Position numbers and translations under genes: made by a program. A stretch of DNA of 64,000 bases from an uncultured Clostridia bacterium. Its GTDB lineage: Bacteria > Bacillota > Clostridia > Christensenellales > Borkfalkiaceae. The notes under the pieces are model-generated. The model had not been told where the DNA came from, made no database searches, and saw only the letters and a list, made by a program, of their open reading frames with translations. Location: the NCBI GenBank assembly GCA_944363395.1, contig CALVUC010000003.1, forward strand, positions 22,727 through 86,726, written 5' to 3'. Shown here one piece after another: positions 32,294 to 40,371 of the stretch (positions are counted from its first letter, which is position 1; each line of letters opens with the position of its first letter).

Positions 32294-33316
32294 ATGGAAC
32301 AAATGCAACCGCAGTCCGCCTCTCCCGAAGAGAAGAAACATCTCTCCAACGGACTTTTAAGGGTGATCACGGGCGCCGTCTATGTGCTCGTGCTGCTCGG
32401 CTTCTTTGTGGGGAAGGTCCTCGTACACAAGCTGTTTTTCGATGTGCTCATCGTGCTTTTTTCCGTGCTCGGGACGTACGAAATGATCCGCGCCTTCGGG
32501 GATAAGCTCCACAGATCGCAGAAACTTGTCGCGATGGTCTTTTCGCAGCTCTGCGTGATCGCCTATATCGCTGCGGACATCGTCTATACCGACTTTCTGG
32601 GCGTCAGGTTTCCCGACGACCCGCTGCAGGCGATCGGGCGCAACTACGCGCCGCACATCGCGCTCGTATTCTTTATCCTGGGGATCGCCGTCATCTTCGG
32701 CGTCCTCGTCTACGGGCATGACAGGATGAGCCTGGAATCGGTGGGGTACACGCTCGTCGCGTTCCTGTATCCCTCGGTGTTCCTGGTCATCATGGCGGTC
32801 TGCAACCACCTCGCCTTCTATTCGGATGCGGCGATCGCGTTCGTCTTTGTCATCAGCCCCGTGGCAGATTCCTTTGCCTATACCGTCGGCAGCGGGCTCG
32901 GGAAGCGCTTCCCCGCCAAACTTGCGCCCCACGTCAGCCCCAACAAGACGATCGTCGGGGGGCTGGGCGGTCTCATCGGCGGCGCGGTAGGCGGCGTGAT
33001 GGTGTTCTTCATCTATTACGGGCTCACCCGCTGCGTGCAGCTCACGGGCATCGCGCAGTTTACGCTGTCCGCCCCCGAATTTATCTGGAAGGAGCTGCCA
33101 TTCTTTATCGGGATCGGCGTCGTCATCTCGGCGTTCTCGCAGTTCGGCGACCTGGTGGAGAGCGCCTTCAAGCGCAAACTCGGGATCAAGGATATGGGCA
33201 ATCTCCTGCCGGGTCACGGCGGCGTGCTCGACAGGATCGATTCCTCGCTGTACGCGAGCCTCATCGTGGCGTTTATTTTTGTACTGCGCATCATGATCGC
33301 GGGCGCGCCCGCATAA
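32294..33316 (+). CDS. cdsA: Phosphatidate cytidylyltransferase
   Basis: A 340-residue polytopic membrane enzyme forming CDP-diacylglycerol. About eight membrane helices; the C-terminal signature is visible as S-P-V-A-D-S-F-A-Y, then H-V-S-P-N-K-T-I-V-G-G-L-G-G, and near the end I-K-D-M-G-N-L-L-P-G-H-G-G-V-L-D-R. The start at 32294 has AGGAAACG upstream. A hairpin terminator follows its stop. Confidence 0.93.
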   Translation: MEQMQPQSASPEEKKHLSNGLLRVITGAVYVLVLLGFFVGKVLVHKLFFDVLIVLFSVLGTYEMIRAFGDKLHRSQKLVAMVFSQLCVIAYIAADIVYTDFLGVRFPDDPLQAIGRNYAPHIALVFFILGIAVIFGVLVYGHDRMSLESVGYTLVAFLYPSVFLVIMAVCNHLAFYSDAAIAFVFVISPVADSFAYTVGSGLGKRFPAKLAPHVSPNKTIVGGLGGLIGGAVGGVMVFFIYYGLTRCVQLTGIAQFTLSAPEFIWKELPFFIGIGVVISAFSQFGDLVESAFKRKLGIKDMGNLLPGHGGVLDRIDSSLYASLIVAFIFVLRIMIAGAPA

Positions 33317-33329
33317 CATAGGATAGCCG

Positions 33330-33355
33330 CGCCCGCCGCATGGCGGGCGTTTTTT
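33330..33355 (+). terminator. Intrinsic terminator inside the operon, 9 bases before dxr
   Basis: Perfect 8-bp stem CGCCCGCC/GGCGGGCG (33330-33337 with 33342-33349), four-base loop, then TTTTTT (33350-33355). The dxr ATG is at 33365, leaving no room for a promoter between. Confidence 0.85.
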
Positions 33356-33364
33356 CAAAGAGAT

Positions 33365-34486
33365 ATGACGAACATTGCACTCATCGGCTGTACGGGAAGC
33401 ATCGGGCGGCAGGCGGCGGACATCGTGCGCCGCTATCCCGACCGCTTCCGCTTTACCGCCCTCGCCTGCGGGACGCAGGCGGGGGAGCTTGCCGCGCTCT
33501 GCGAGGAATTTTCTCCCCGCCGCGCCTTGTGTGAAGCGCCCTTCACGCCGCCGCAGGGGGTAAGGAGGGCACATACCAAAGAGGAACTCTTTGAGGACTG
33601 CGACGTCGCCCTCATCGCTGCGGGCGGGTTCGCGGGGCTCTCCTATACGCTCGCGGCGATCGCGGCGGGAAAGCGGGTGGCGCTCGCGAACAAGGAGTCC
33701 CTTGTCTGCGGCGGGGAACTCGTCATGCGCGCCGCCAAGGAGAGGGGCGTGGAGATCGTCCCCGTGGACAGCGAGCATTCCGCCATTTTCCAATGCCTTG
33801 CCTTCCGCCGCGACGCCTCCTTCCGCAAACTCATCCTCACGGCGAGCGGAGGACCTTTTTTGCATAAGACGGAGGAGGAGCTGCGCCGTGTCACCGCGCG
33901 CGACGCGCTCAGCCATCCCACCTGGAAGATGGGGGCGAAGATCACCGTGGACAGCGCGACGCTGCTCAACAAGGGATATGAGATCATCGAAGCGAAGTGG
34001 CTGTATGACGCGCCCTTCGAGGCGATCGAAGCGGTCGTCCATCCCGAGAGCATCGTCCATTCTCTCGTGTGTTTTGCGGACGGCGCGGCGCTCGCCCAGC
34101 TCGGCTATCCCGATATGCGCGTCCCCATCCAGCTCGCCCTCACCTACCCCGAGCGCCTTCCCTGCGCGCCGCAGCCCGATCTCGCGGCAATCGGAACGCT
34201 CACCTTTCTGCCCTTCCCCGCGAAAAAATTTCCCTGTTTTTCGCTCGCGCTGGAGGCGGGCGCCGCGGGCGGGACGATGCCGACGGTGCTCAACGGGGCG
34301 GGGGAAGTCGCCGTGGACGCCTTCCTGAAGGGGCGCATATCCTTCCCTGCCATCGCAGATACTATCCGGGACGCGCTGAACGCTTTCTCGCGCGAGGACG
34401 TGTACAGCTTCGCGCAGCTCGCCGAAACGGACGCCCGCGCCCGCGCCCATGCGCGCGCCTTTGTCTATGGAAAATCTTCTTCTTGA
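33365..34486 (+). CDS. dxr: 1-deoxy-D-xylulose 5-phosphate reductoisomerase
   Basis: A 373-residue enzyme of the MEP isoprenoid pathway (DXP to MEP, NADPH). NADPH-binding G-C-T-G-S-I-G near residue 8; metal and substrate motifs P-V-D-S-E-H-S-A, then L-T-A-S-G-G-P-F, N-K-G-Y-E-I-I-E-A and H-P-E-S-I-V-H-S. AAAGAGA is a modest ribosome site. Expression must pass the terminator just upstream. Overlaps rseP by 20 bases. Confidence 0.96.
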   Translation: MTNIALIGCTGSIGRQAADIVRRYPDRFRFTALACGTQAGELAALCEEFSPRRALCEAPFTPPQGVRRAHTKEELFEDCDVALIAAGGFAGLSYTLAAIAAGKRVALANKESLVCGGELVMRAAKERGVEIVPVDSEHSAIFQCLAFRRDASFRKLILTASGGPFLHKTEEELRRVTARDALSHPTWKMGAKITVDSATLLNKGYEIIEAKWLYDAPFEAIEAVVHPESIVHSLVCFADGAALAQLGYPDMRVPIQLALTYPERLPCAPQPDLAAIGTLTFLPFPAKKFPCFSLALEAGAAGGTMPTVLNGAGEVAVDAFLKGRISFPAIADTIRDALNAFSREDVYSFAQLAETDARARAHARAFVYGKSSS

Positions 34487-35699
34487 CGCATGGAGCACGG
34501 TCGGCTCGGTCGCGCTCGCCATCCTCATCCTTCTCGTCATGATCACCGTACACGAATTCGGGCATTACCTTGCCGGGAAGCTCTTTCATTTCGGGATCGA
34601 CGAGTTCTCCATCGGGTTCGGACCCGCGCTCTTCAAGCGCAGGCGGAAAAAAACGGGCGAACTGTTCTCCGTCCGCCTCATCCCGCTGGGCGGATACTGC
34701 GCCTTTTCGGGAGAGGACGGCTTGGAGGAAGAGGAGCCGCCCGCGGAGCCGTTCTCCGAGATGGACGAAAAAACGGGGGACGTACCCCCGGAAAACGTAC
34801 CGCCGCCTGCCGGAACGCCCCGAAGGGCGCAGCAAAAAGAACGCCTCGCCTTCACCAAAACGCCCTGCTGGCAGCGTATCATCGTGCTTGTCTCGGGCGC
34901 GCTCATGAACTATCTTCTGGCGCTGCTGCTCATCATCGTCTGTTTTTTTGCCTACGGGCAGACGATGGTCGCCGTCTATCGGGCGGAGTCGTCCGCGGGG
35001 ACGGATGCGGCGTATTGTCTGCAGGACTATGACGTGCTGCTCTCCGCCGAGGGGAAGGATCTCTATCTCACGACGGACATCGCGCAGGCGCTGAACGGCA
35101 AAAAGGCGGGCGACATGGTGCGGCTGCGCGTCTCCCGCGTCACCGAATGGCAGGACGGCGTGCCGCTCGCGCGCGAGGAGAGGGAGATCTCCGTCATCCT
35201 GCGCGCCGACGTCAGCGTGGAGAACAGCAGCGATCTTACGGACGTCTGGGCGGCGCTCGGCTTTGCCAACGATGCAGAGACGGGCTATCAGGTCGCGGGC
35301 GCGCTGTATACCTTCGGATTTTGGGAGACGCTGGGGCGCTCCTTCGTCTACTCCTTCAAGATCGCGGGATCGGTGTTTCGCGTGCTCGGCGAGCTCCTGA
35401 CGGGCAGGCTCGGGCTTTCCGCTCTGGGCGGTCCCGTGACGACCATTGCGACGACGGCGCAGATCGCCTCGACGGGCGGGCGCGGCTTTCTGGAGATCGC
35501 GGGCTTTATCGGCGTCAACCTCGCCGTGTTCAACCTGCTGCCCATCCCCGCGCTGGACGGCAGCAAGGTCGTGTTCACCGTCATCGAGTGGATCCGCAAA
35601 AAGCCCGTCAACCGCAAGGTGGAGGCCGTCATCCACGCCGTCGGCTTTTTATTGCTCCTCGGGTTTGCCGTCCTTGTGGACGTGCTGCAATTTGTATAG
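34467..35699 (+). CDS. rseP: Site-2 protease RseP family (RIP metalloprotease)
   Basis: A 410-residue intramembrane zinc protease. The first membrane helix contains H-E-F-G-H (about residues 29-33), and the C-terminal L-D-G motif is in N-L-L-P-I-P-A-L-D-G-S-K. A long polar insertion rich in Glu and Pro (about 85-125) and a PDZ-like region lie between. It cleaves membrane-bound anti-sigma factors or signal peptides; the ECF-sigma partner in this window could be a substrate, which is inference. The start is placed at 34467 (M-E-N-L-L-L-D), within dxr. Confidence 0.93.
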   Translation: MENLLLDAWSTVGSVALAILILLVMITVHEFGHYLAGKLFHFGIDEFSIGFGPALFKRRRKKTGELFSVRLIPLGGYCAFSGEDGLEEEEPPAEPFSEMDEKTGDVPPENVPPPAGTPRRAQQKERLAFTKTPCWQRIIVLVSGALMNYLLALLLIIVCFFAYGQTMVAVYRAESSAGTDAAYCLQDYDVLLSAEGKDLYLTTDIAQALNGKKAGDMVRLRVSRVTEWQDGVPLAREEREISVILRADVSVENSSDLTDVWAALGFANDAETGYQVAGALYTFGFWETLGRSFVYSFKIAGSVFRVLGELLTGRLGLSALGGPVTTIATTAQIASTGGRGFLEIAGFIGVNLAVFNLLPIPALDGSKVVFTVIEWIRKKPVNRKVEAVIHAVGFLLLLGFAVLVDVLQFV

Positions 35700-35705
35700 A
35701 TGGGA

Positions 35706-35740
35706 AAAGAGGGCGGACCCGTGGGTCTGCCCTCTTTCCG
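35706..35740 (+). terminator. Terminator of the pyrH-rseP cluster
   Basis: A 15-bp stem (35706-35720 with 35723-35737, one G-U pair) ending in CTCTTTCC. Confidence 0.75.
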
Positions 35741-35773
35741 AAAGGAAGTAAAATGTTTGAAAACATCGTGCGG

Positions 35774-36919
35774 TCAGTCTGTTTCTTCGATCTTTCCGAT
35801 CGCGTAAGTGATCTGCATGAGCCGTTTGTTCATGGGCGTGGGCGCGAGCTGGATGAGGTACTGCCCGTCTAAGATGGTCGTCATGCCCATGCTCCAGCCT
35901 GCCTGCAGCGTGTCGGTATTGTAGGTGATGAGCATGGGGATGCGCTCCCAATCGCCCTCGCCGAAGTTGTAGTTGACGTGATACCAGCCGGGATCGCGCA
36001 TCCCGATGTGTTCGCCCTCGCGCTTGGCGGTGACGATGACCGTGCCGTTCTTTCCGCCCTGCGGCACCCAGATGACGTAGGGCATACTGCCGAGGAACAG
36101 CCCGTCCTTGGTCTCCACGCGCGTTCCCTTCCAAAGGGGATCGCCCCAGTCGATGCCGTCGTCCGAGAGCTTGCAGTAGATATCGCAGCTCGGATAGCCG
36201 ACGATCTCATACACCATGATGTATTTCCCGTTGCCCATGCGCGCAACGACGGGCATCCCGGGACGCAGCGTCCTGTCCGGCACGGTGACGGTGTATTTGA
36301 CCTCGCCCCACGTCTTGCCGCCGTCCTCGGAGACGGTGAGCGCAAGCGTCTGGTTGAAGCGGGGATCGGTGTGCGGGCGCTCGTCCGTGAAGGCGCAGAC
36401 GATCCTGCCGCAGGAGTCCAGATAGAGGTTGGGCTCCCATACGGGGCCGAGCGCGTCGAAATTCTGCTCGACGGGAGGACCGCCCTTGACGACGGAGGAA
36501 CGGAATTCCCACGTCTTGCCGTGGTCGCGGCTGATATAGAAGGAGAGCTCGGTCGAGGTAAAGTCGAGCGGAACGGAGTTTCCGCACATGATGATGGTGC
36601 CTGCGGGAAGATCGGCGCAGTCCTGCGAAAGTTCGCAGATATGCGGCTGGAAGCGAATGCCGTAGCCGTTCTGCGTGTCCTCGATCTCGGAGTATTTTTC
36701 CCACGTCACGCCGTGGTCTTTGGAACACATCACGGGCACGACGGGCGGTTCCTTGATCGTGGAATGATCGAACGTCGCCAGCAGCATCCCGTTGAGTTCG
36801 CCCGCATGATGCAGTTCGACGACGCGCGGATAGAGCACGCCCGAGGTGTTGGAGTACACTTCTTCGTCGCGGGGCGTAAACACGACGCCCATATTTTCGC
36901 GGATGATCTTGATTGCCAT
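35774..36919 (-). CDS. Sialidase-fold BNR-repeat protein (exo-glycosidase-like)
   Basis: A 381-residue beta-propeller protein with four Asp-boxes (S-K-D-H-G-V-T-W, S-R-D-H-G-K-T-W, S-E-D-G-G-K-T-W, S-D-D-G-I-D-W). Segments V-W-E-P-N-L-Y-L-D and R-P-G-M-P-V-V-A-R-M-G-N-G-K-Y recall GH93-type exo-arabinanases as well as sialidases. There is no signal peptide, so it would work in the cytoplasm on small imported sugars. The start M-A-I-K-I-I at 36919 has GGGGGAAA upstream. It stands alone between two convergent/divergent units. Confidence 0.75.
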   Translation of the reverse strand: MAIKIIRENMGVVFTPRDEEVYSNTSGVLYPRVVELHHAGELNGMLLATFDHSTIKEPPVVPVMCSKDHGVTWEKYSEIEDTQNGYGIRFQPHICELSQDCADLPAGTIIMCGNSVPLDFTSTELSFYISRDHGKTWEFRSSVVKGGPPVEQNFDALGPVWEPNLYLDSCGRIVCAFTDERPHTDPRFNQTLALTVSEDGGKTWGEVKYTVTVPDRTLRPGMPVVARMGNGKYIMVYEIVGYPSCDIYCKLSDDGIDWGDPLWKGTRVETKDGLFLGSMPYVIWVPQGGKNGTVIVTAKREGEHIGMRDPGWYHVNYNFGEGDWERIPMLITYNTDTLQAGWSMGMTTILDGQYLIQLAPTPMNKRLMQITYAIGKIEETD

Positions 36920-36939
36920 TTGGTTTCCCCCTTTGTAAA

Positions 36940-36956
36940 AAAGCATAAAATGCTTT
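36940..36956. promoter_or_regulatory. Inverted repeat upstream of the BNR-repeat gene
   Basis: AAAGCAT-AAA-ATGCTTT, perfect 7-bp arms, 21 bases upstream of the start codon; a possible operator. Confidence 0.45.
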
Positions 36957-37058
36957 ATAAAGAGATTGTATCACATTTCGGGCGGGATTTCAAGACCTTT
37001 TTTGAAAATTTTTATCCCGTTGTGAAAAATTTGTACACGTTGCCCGCGCGCGAAAAAG

Positions 37059-37087
37059 TTGTCTTTTGACGGCGGATATAGTATAAT
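37059..37087 (+). promoter_or_regulatory. HD-nucleotidase promoter, predicted leaderless start
   Basis: TTGTCT (37059-37064), 17-base spacer, TATAAT (37082-37087), then exactly six bases to ATG at 37094. Confidence 0.75.
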
Positions 37088-37093
37088 ACGCAT

Positions 37094-37675
37094 ATGGAAA
37101 AATTTTACGCATATCTCGACCGGATGAAGTTCATCAAGCGCTGGCAGCTCATGCGCTCCACGCGCGACGAAAATATCATGGAGCACTCCCATCAGGTGGC
37201 GCTCCTGACGCACGCCCTCGTCACCATCGAAAACGAGGTGTACGGCGGACACGTCAACGCCGAACGCGCCGTCCTGTACGCGCTCTATCACGAAGTGAGC
37301 GAGGTGATGACGGGCGATATGCCGACGCCCGTCAAATACTTCAACCGTCAGCTGCACGGCGAGTACGCCAAAGTGGAGCAGCTTGCCGTCGACCGCATCG
37401 CCGCGACGCTCGAAGAACCGCTGCGCAGCGCCGTCTATCCCTATTTGCAGGCGGACAAGTCGTGCGAGGAATATGTATTCGTCAAGGCGGCGGACAAGCT
37501 CTCGGCATACTTGAAGTGCCTCGAAGAGCTGCGGTCGGGCAACGCCGAGTTCGTGCAGGCGGAAAAGAGCATCGGCGACGCCCTGCGCGATAAAAAGATG
37601 CGCGCCGTCGACTATTTCTTTGAGCACTATATCCCCGCGTTCGCGCTGACGCTGGACGAATTGGAAGGGCTCTGA
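37094..37675 (+). CDS. HD-domain 5'-deoxynucleotidase (YfbR-like)
   Basis: A 193-residue HD-fold phosphohydrolase. The conserved block is Y-H-E-V-S-E-V-M-T-G-D-M-P-T-P-V-K-Y-F-N (residues 65-84), with earlier E-H-S-H near 30-33 and A-A-D134-K-L-S later. In E. coli YfbR the metal-binding pair is His-Asp; here it is H66-E67. The family removes phosphate from deoxynucleoside monophosphates. The mRNA is predicted leaderless. The gene is followed by an unrelated hydrolase after 31 bases. Confidence 0.85.
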   Translation: MEKFYAYLDRMKFIKRWQLMRSTRDENIMEHSHQVALLTHALVTIENEVYGGHVNAERAVLYALYHEVSEVMTGDMPTPVKYFNRQLHGEYAKVEQLAVDRIAATLEEPLRSAVYPYLQADKSCEEYVFVKAADKLSAYLKCLEELRSGNAEFVQAEKSIGDALRDKKMRAVDYFFEHYIPAFALTLDELEGL

Positions 37676-37706
37676 TCTTCCCGCGCTGCGCTTCGGATAT
37701 CATACG

Positions 37707-38480
37707 ATGAAATTCAAATGGTACGGCACGGCGAGCCTTCTTCTGGAGAGCGGCGGCACGCGCATCCTTTTCGATCCCTATCTCAGGAGTTATGCCCGCG
37801 GCGCGCCGCTGCCCTTACGGGAGGCGCGTACGGCGGACGCCGTATTTATCACCCACCCGCACCCCGATCACTTCGCGGACATCGATGCGTTTTCGGCGGG
37901 ATCGCTGCCCGTATACGTTTCGCGGGGCGGCATCGGCACAGCGCGGCGCAATGGGCTGCGCGCGGAATGTATGCGCCCCGTGGCGGCGGGAGACAGGGTC
38001 ACGATCGGCGCGCTCACGGTATGCGCCTATCCTTCCCGGCACTGCAAGTACGACGTGCCCACGGTGCTGCGCATCCTGTTTTCGCCCCGCACATGGCTGC
38101 ACGCCGCGGACTGTCTTGCGCTTTTGCGCGAGGCGAAGCGCTTTCCCGCCGGAGAGAAGGACGTGCTTGCCTATTCGGTTTCGGACGGAAAAAAGACGGC
38201 GCTCATCTTCGGTTCGGCAGGCATGGAGAGGGGCGCGGACTATCCGAAGGGCGCCGATCTTCTCGTCTTTCCCTATCAGGGGCGGGCGGACATGGACCGC
38301 GCGATCGTTCCCTTTCTGACAGAGCTCGTCCCGAGGAGGGTGACGATCGATCATTTCGACGATGCGTTTCCGCCCGTCACGCACCGCGTGCGCACGGCGG
38401 GGTTTGTCGGGACGGTAAAAAAGCATCTGCCGTCGGCAGACGCCTTTGTCCCCGAAAGGGGCGAATGGTACGAAATTTAG
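37707..38480 (+). CDS. Metallo-beta-lactamase-fold hydrolase (UlaG/YtkL-like)
   Basis: A 257-residue MBL-fold protein starting M-K-F-K-W-Y-G-T-A-S-L-L-L-E with the metal motif T-H50-P-H52-P-D54-H55 and S-R-H-C-K-Y-D later. This N-terminal form is typical of the L-ascorbate lactonase-like group with many unassigned members. No clear ribosome binding site precedes the start, so translation may depend on the upstream gene. Its stop overlaps that of the convergent PPTase gene by four bases. Confidence 0.8.
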   Translation: MKFKWYGTASLLLESGGTRILFDPYLRSYARGAPLPLREARTADAVFITHPHPDHFADIDAFSAGSLPVYVSRGGIGTARRNGLRAECMRPVAAGDRVTIGALTVCAYPSRHCKYDVPTVLRILFSPRTWLHAADCLALLREAKRFPAGEKDVLAYSVSDGKKTALIFGSAGMERGADYPKGADLLVFPYQGRADMDRAIVPFLTELVPRRVTIDHFDDAFPPVTHRVRTAGFVGTVKKHLPSADAFVPERGEWYEI

Positions 38481-38980
38481 GGGTACGTCTGCACGTTCCG
38501 GAACATGACGGGCGCGGGATGCGCCGTGCAGACGCACACCGTGCAGCCGTCGCGCTCCAGAAAGGAGAGCGCCGCGGGGACGGGCGCGCCGCCGTAAAAG
38601 AGCGTGCCGCCCGCAAAGCGCAGGTCGGAGAGCATGGCCGCGAGCGAGCCGCCGCAGTATTTGATGAACGCCTCCTTTGCCGTCCACAGGCGGAAGAAAT
38701 CTTCCTGCCGTTCGGCGGGGTCGAGGCGGTCAAAGACGGCGCGCGGCAGCCTTCTGGAGCGGTCCTCGGCGTCCAGCCCGATCTCTTCCGCGGAAAAGGC
38801 GGCAAAGGTGCGCCCGCGCGTGTGGGCGAGGTTGAAAAAAAGGGGCGCGTTTATAAGCCGCGGCTTGCCGTGGACGTTGCGGGCGAACGCGGGCTCGGAA
38901 ATGCCGTACCGTTCCCGCAGGATGCGCGTCAGGAACGCGCCGCTCGTCACGGGGGCTTTTGTGAAATAGATGTCGGTCAT
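38477..38980 (-). CDS. 4'-phosphopantetheinyl transferase (Sfp-type)
   Basis: A 167-residue enzyme that attaches the phosphopantetheine arm of CoA to carrier proteins. The two metal/CoA motifs are G68-L-D70-A-E72 and F-F-R-L-W99-T-A-K102-E103-A. It is shorter than Sfp (about 220) but retains both. No carrier protein or NRPS/PKS gene is in the window. A -10 box ends six bases before ATG, so the mRNA is predicted leaderless; its promoter overlaps the start of the divergent gene. Confidence 0.85.
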   Translation of the reverse strand: MTDIYFTKAPVTSGAFLTRILRERYGISEPAFARNVHGKPRLINAPLFFNLAHTRGRTFAAFSAEEIGLDAEDRSRRLPRAVFDRLDPAERQEDFFRLWTAKEAFIKYCGGSLAAMLSDLRFAGGTLFYGGAPVPAALSFLERDGCTVCVCTAHPAPVMFRNVQTYP

Positions 38981-38986
38981 ACCGAC

Positions 38987-39015
38987 AGTATACCATACCG
39001 GAGGAAAAAAGTAAA
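38987..39015 (-). promoter_or_regulatory. PPTase promoter, predicted leaderless start
   Basis: On the minus strand TTTACT (39015-39010), 17-base spacer, TATACT (38992-38987), then six bases to ATG (38980). The -35 box covers the first base of the divergent start codon. Confidence 0.65.
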
Positions 39016-39458
39016 TGTCGAGAGCACAGCAGGCGAAGGAAAATTTCATGAACGGGCTCAACTGCACGCAGGCGGTCGTGTTGGCGTTCGCCGACCTTAC
39101 GGGCGTGCCGGAGGAGACCCTGAAGGCGGCGGCGCTCCCCTTGGGCGGCGGGCTTGGCAGGCTGCGTGAGACGTGCGGCGCCGTCTCGGGCGCGGCAATG
39201 GCGCTGGGTCTGCTCTTTCCGGGTACGGGAAAGCCGGAAATGTACGCCCTCGTGCAGGAAATGGCGCGCCGCTTCCGCGAGCGGTATCCGAGCCTCAACT
39301 GCGGACAGCTGCTTTCGGGCGCGGGACTTGCCGTCGACCGTGCGCCCGATCCCGAACGGCGCACGCAGGAGTACTATCGGAAGCGTCCCTGCCCCGAACT
39401 CGTCTATGACGCGGCTGCCATCGTTGAGGCGATCTGCGCGGAACGCGGACGGCTGTAA
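39015..39458 (+). CDS. C_GCAxxG_C_C family redox protein
   Basis: A 147-residue protein with the family cysteine pattern: N-C-T-Q-A near residue 16, E-T-C-G-A-V-S-G near 55, N-C-G-Q-L near 96 and R-P-C-P-E-L near 126. The family is thought to bind a metal or to be redox active. ACCGGAGGAAA lies upstream of ATG. It ends at a large hairpin shared with the convergent kinase gene. Confidence 0.88.
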   Translation: MSRAQQAKENFMNGLNCTQAVVLAFADLTGVPEETLKAAALPLGGGLGRLRETCGAVSGAAMALGLLFPGTGKPEMYALVQEMARRFRERYPSLNCGQLLSGAGLAVDRAPDPERRTQEYYRKRPCPELVYDAAAIVEAICAERGRL

Positions 39459-39463
39459 AAAGG

Positions 39464-39500
39464 CGCGGCGCGCGGGCAATTGCCCGCGCGCCGCGTATTT
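39464..39500. terminator. Shared palindromic terminator
   Basis: A perfect GC-rich palindrome of 16-bp arms (39464-39479 with 39480-39495) centred on AATT, flanked by AAAAA on one side and TATTTTC on the other; it serves both convergent genes. Confidence 0.85.
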
Positions 39501-40319
39501 TCAGCCGATGCCGATCGCCGTACAGGGCGCGTCCCCTTCGAGGACCTCGCGGATGGAATACTTCGCGTTGGCGATGTAGACGGTCGTTCCCTGCGCGGCG
39601 GCGTCCTTGACGTATTCGAGTTTTGCCCGCGCACCGTTCGCGCCCGCGCGCGACGCGCCCTTGCAGTATTTTTTGTGTTCTTCGATGTTTTCGGTGAGCT
39701 CGTAGACGTCCTTGCCCCCGATGCGGCGGATGAGCGTCGCGGGGTCGTCGGGATCGAGGTAGATGCCGTCCACGCTCGTGAAGATGAGCAGGGTGCGCGC
39801 CTTCACGAGGCAGGCGATGCGCGCCGCCGTCTCGTCGTTGTCGACGCACTCAAACACCCGCTTTTTGTCGTGCGAGAGGGCGAGCAGTTCCAGCCGCCTG
39901 TTCTCCTCCGAAGAGACCGCGTCGTTGTAGTTGACGATGGGGACGGCGTTCTGCCCGCGGCAGCGCAGCAGCAGCCCCTTTAAGTGTTCGCTCTTTGTTT
40001 CGTCGTTGAAGTGCTGGTGCTCGACCAGCACCTGCCGCACCGAGTAGGCGGGGTCGACGAACTGGCGGTAGGTCTGCATCAGGATCGCCTGTCCCTGCGC
40101 CGCATAGTCTGTCTTGGCGTGTTCGCCCGCGATCTCCCTGCCCGTGCGCTGGATGTAGTCCAGCCGCCCGATCTCCGTCGCGCCGCTCGAAACCCAGATG
40201 TAGCCGGGGCGCAGCTCGCGCGAGAGGCGCGCGACGCGCGTATAGTCGATGATGCCCGCCTTGCGGTCGATGAGCGCCATCGAGCCGATCTTTCCCACAA
40301 GTTCATAGTCAAAGGTCAT
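39501..40319 (-). CDS. Glutamate 5-kinase-like amino acid kinase
   Basis: A 272-residue amino acid kinase-fold protein. V-G-K-I-G-S near the start, W-V-S-S-G-A-T-E-I-G near 43, V-P-I-V-N-Y-N-D-A-V-S near 126, D-N-D-E-T-A near 159 and S-V-D-G-I-Y near 181 match glutamate 5-kinase. The C-terminal PUA domain is absent, as in short ProB forms. No proA or proC gene is nearby, so a role in proline synthesis is probable but not certain. AAGGAAGGG lies before ATG. Confidence 0.78.
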   Translation of the reverse strand: MTFDYELVGKIGSMALIDRKAGIIDYTRVARLSRELRPGYIWVSSGATEIGRLDYIQRTGREIAGEHAKTDYAAQGQAILMQTYRQFVDPAYSVRQVLVEHQHFNDETKSEHLKGLLLRCRGQNAVPIVNYNDAVSSEENRRLELLALSHDKKRVFECVDNDETAARIACLVKARTLLIFTSVDGIYLDPDDPATLIRRIGGKDVYELTENIEEHKKYCKGASRAGANGARAKLEYVKDAAAQGTTVYIANAKYSIREVLEGDAPCTAIGIG

Positions 40320-40371
40320 AAGCCCTTCCTTCGGCGCTCATAAAGCGCCGCCGTCTGCCGATACTGTCTGC

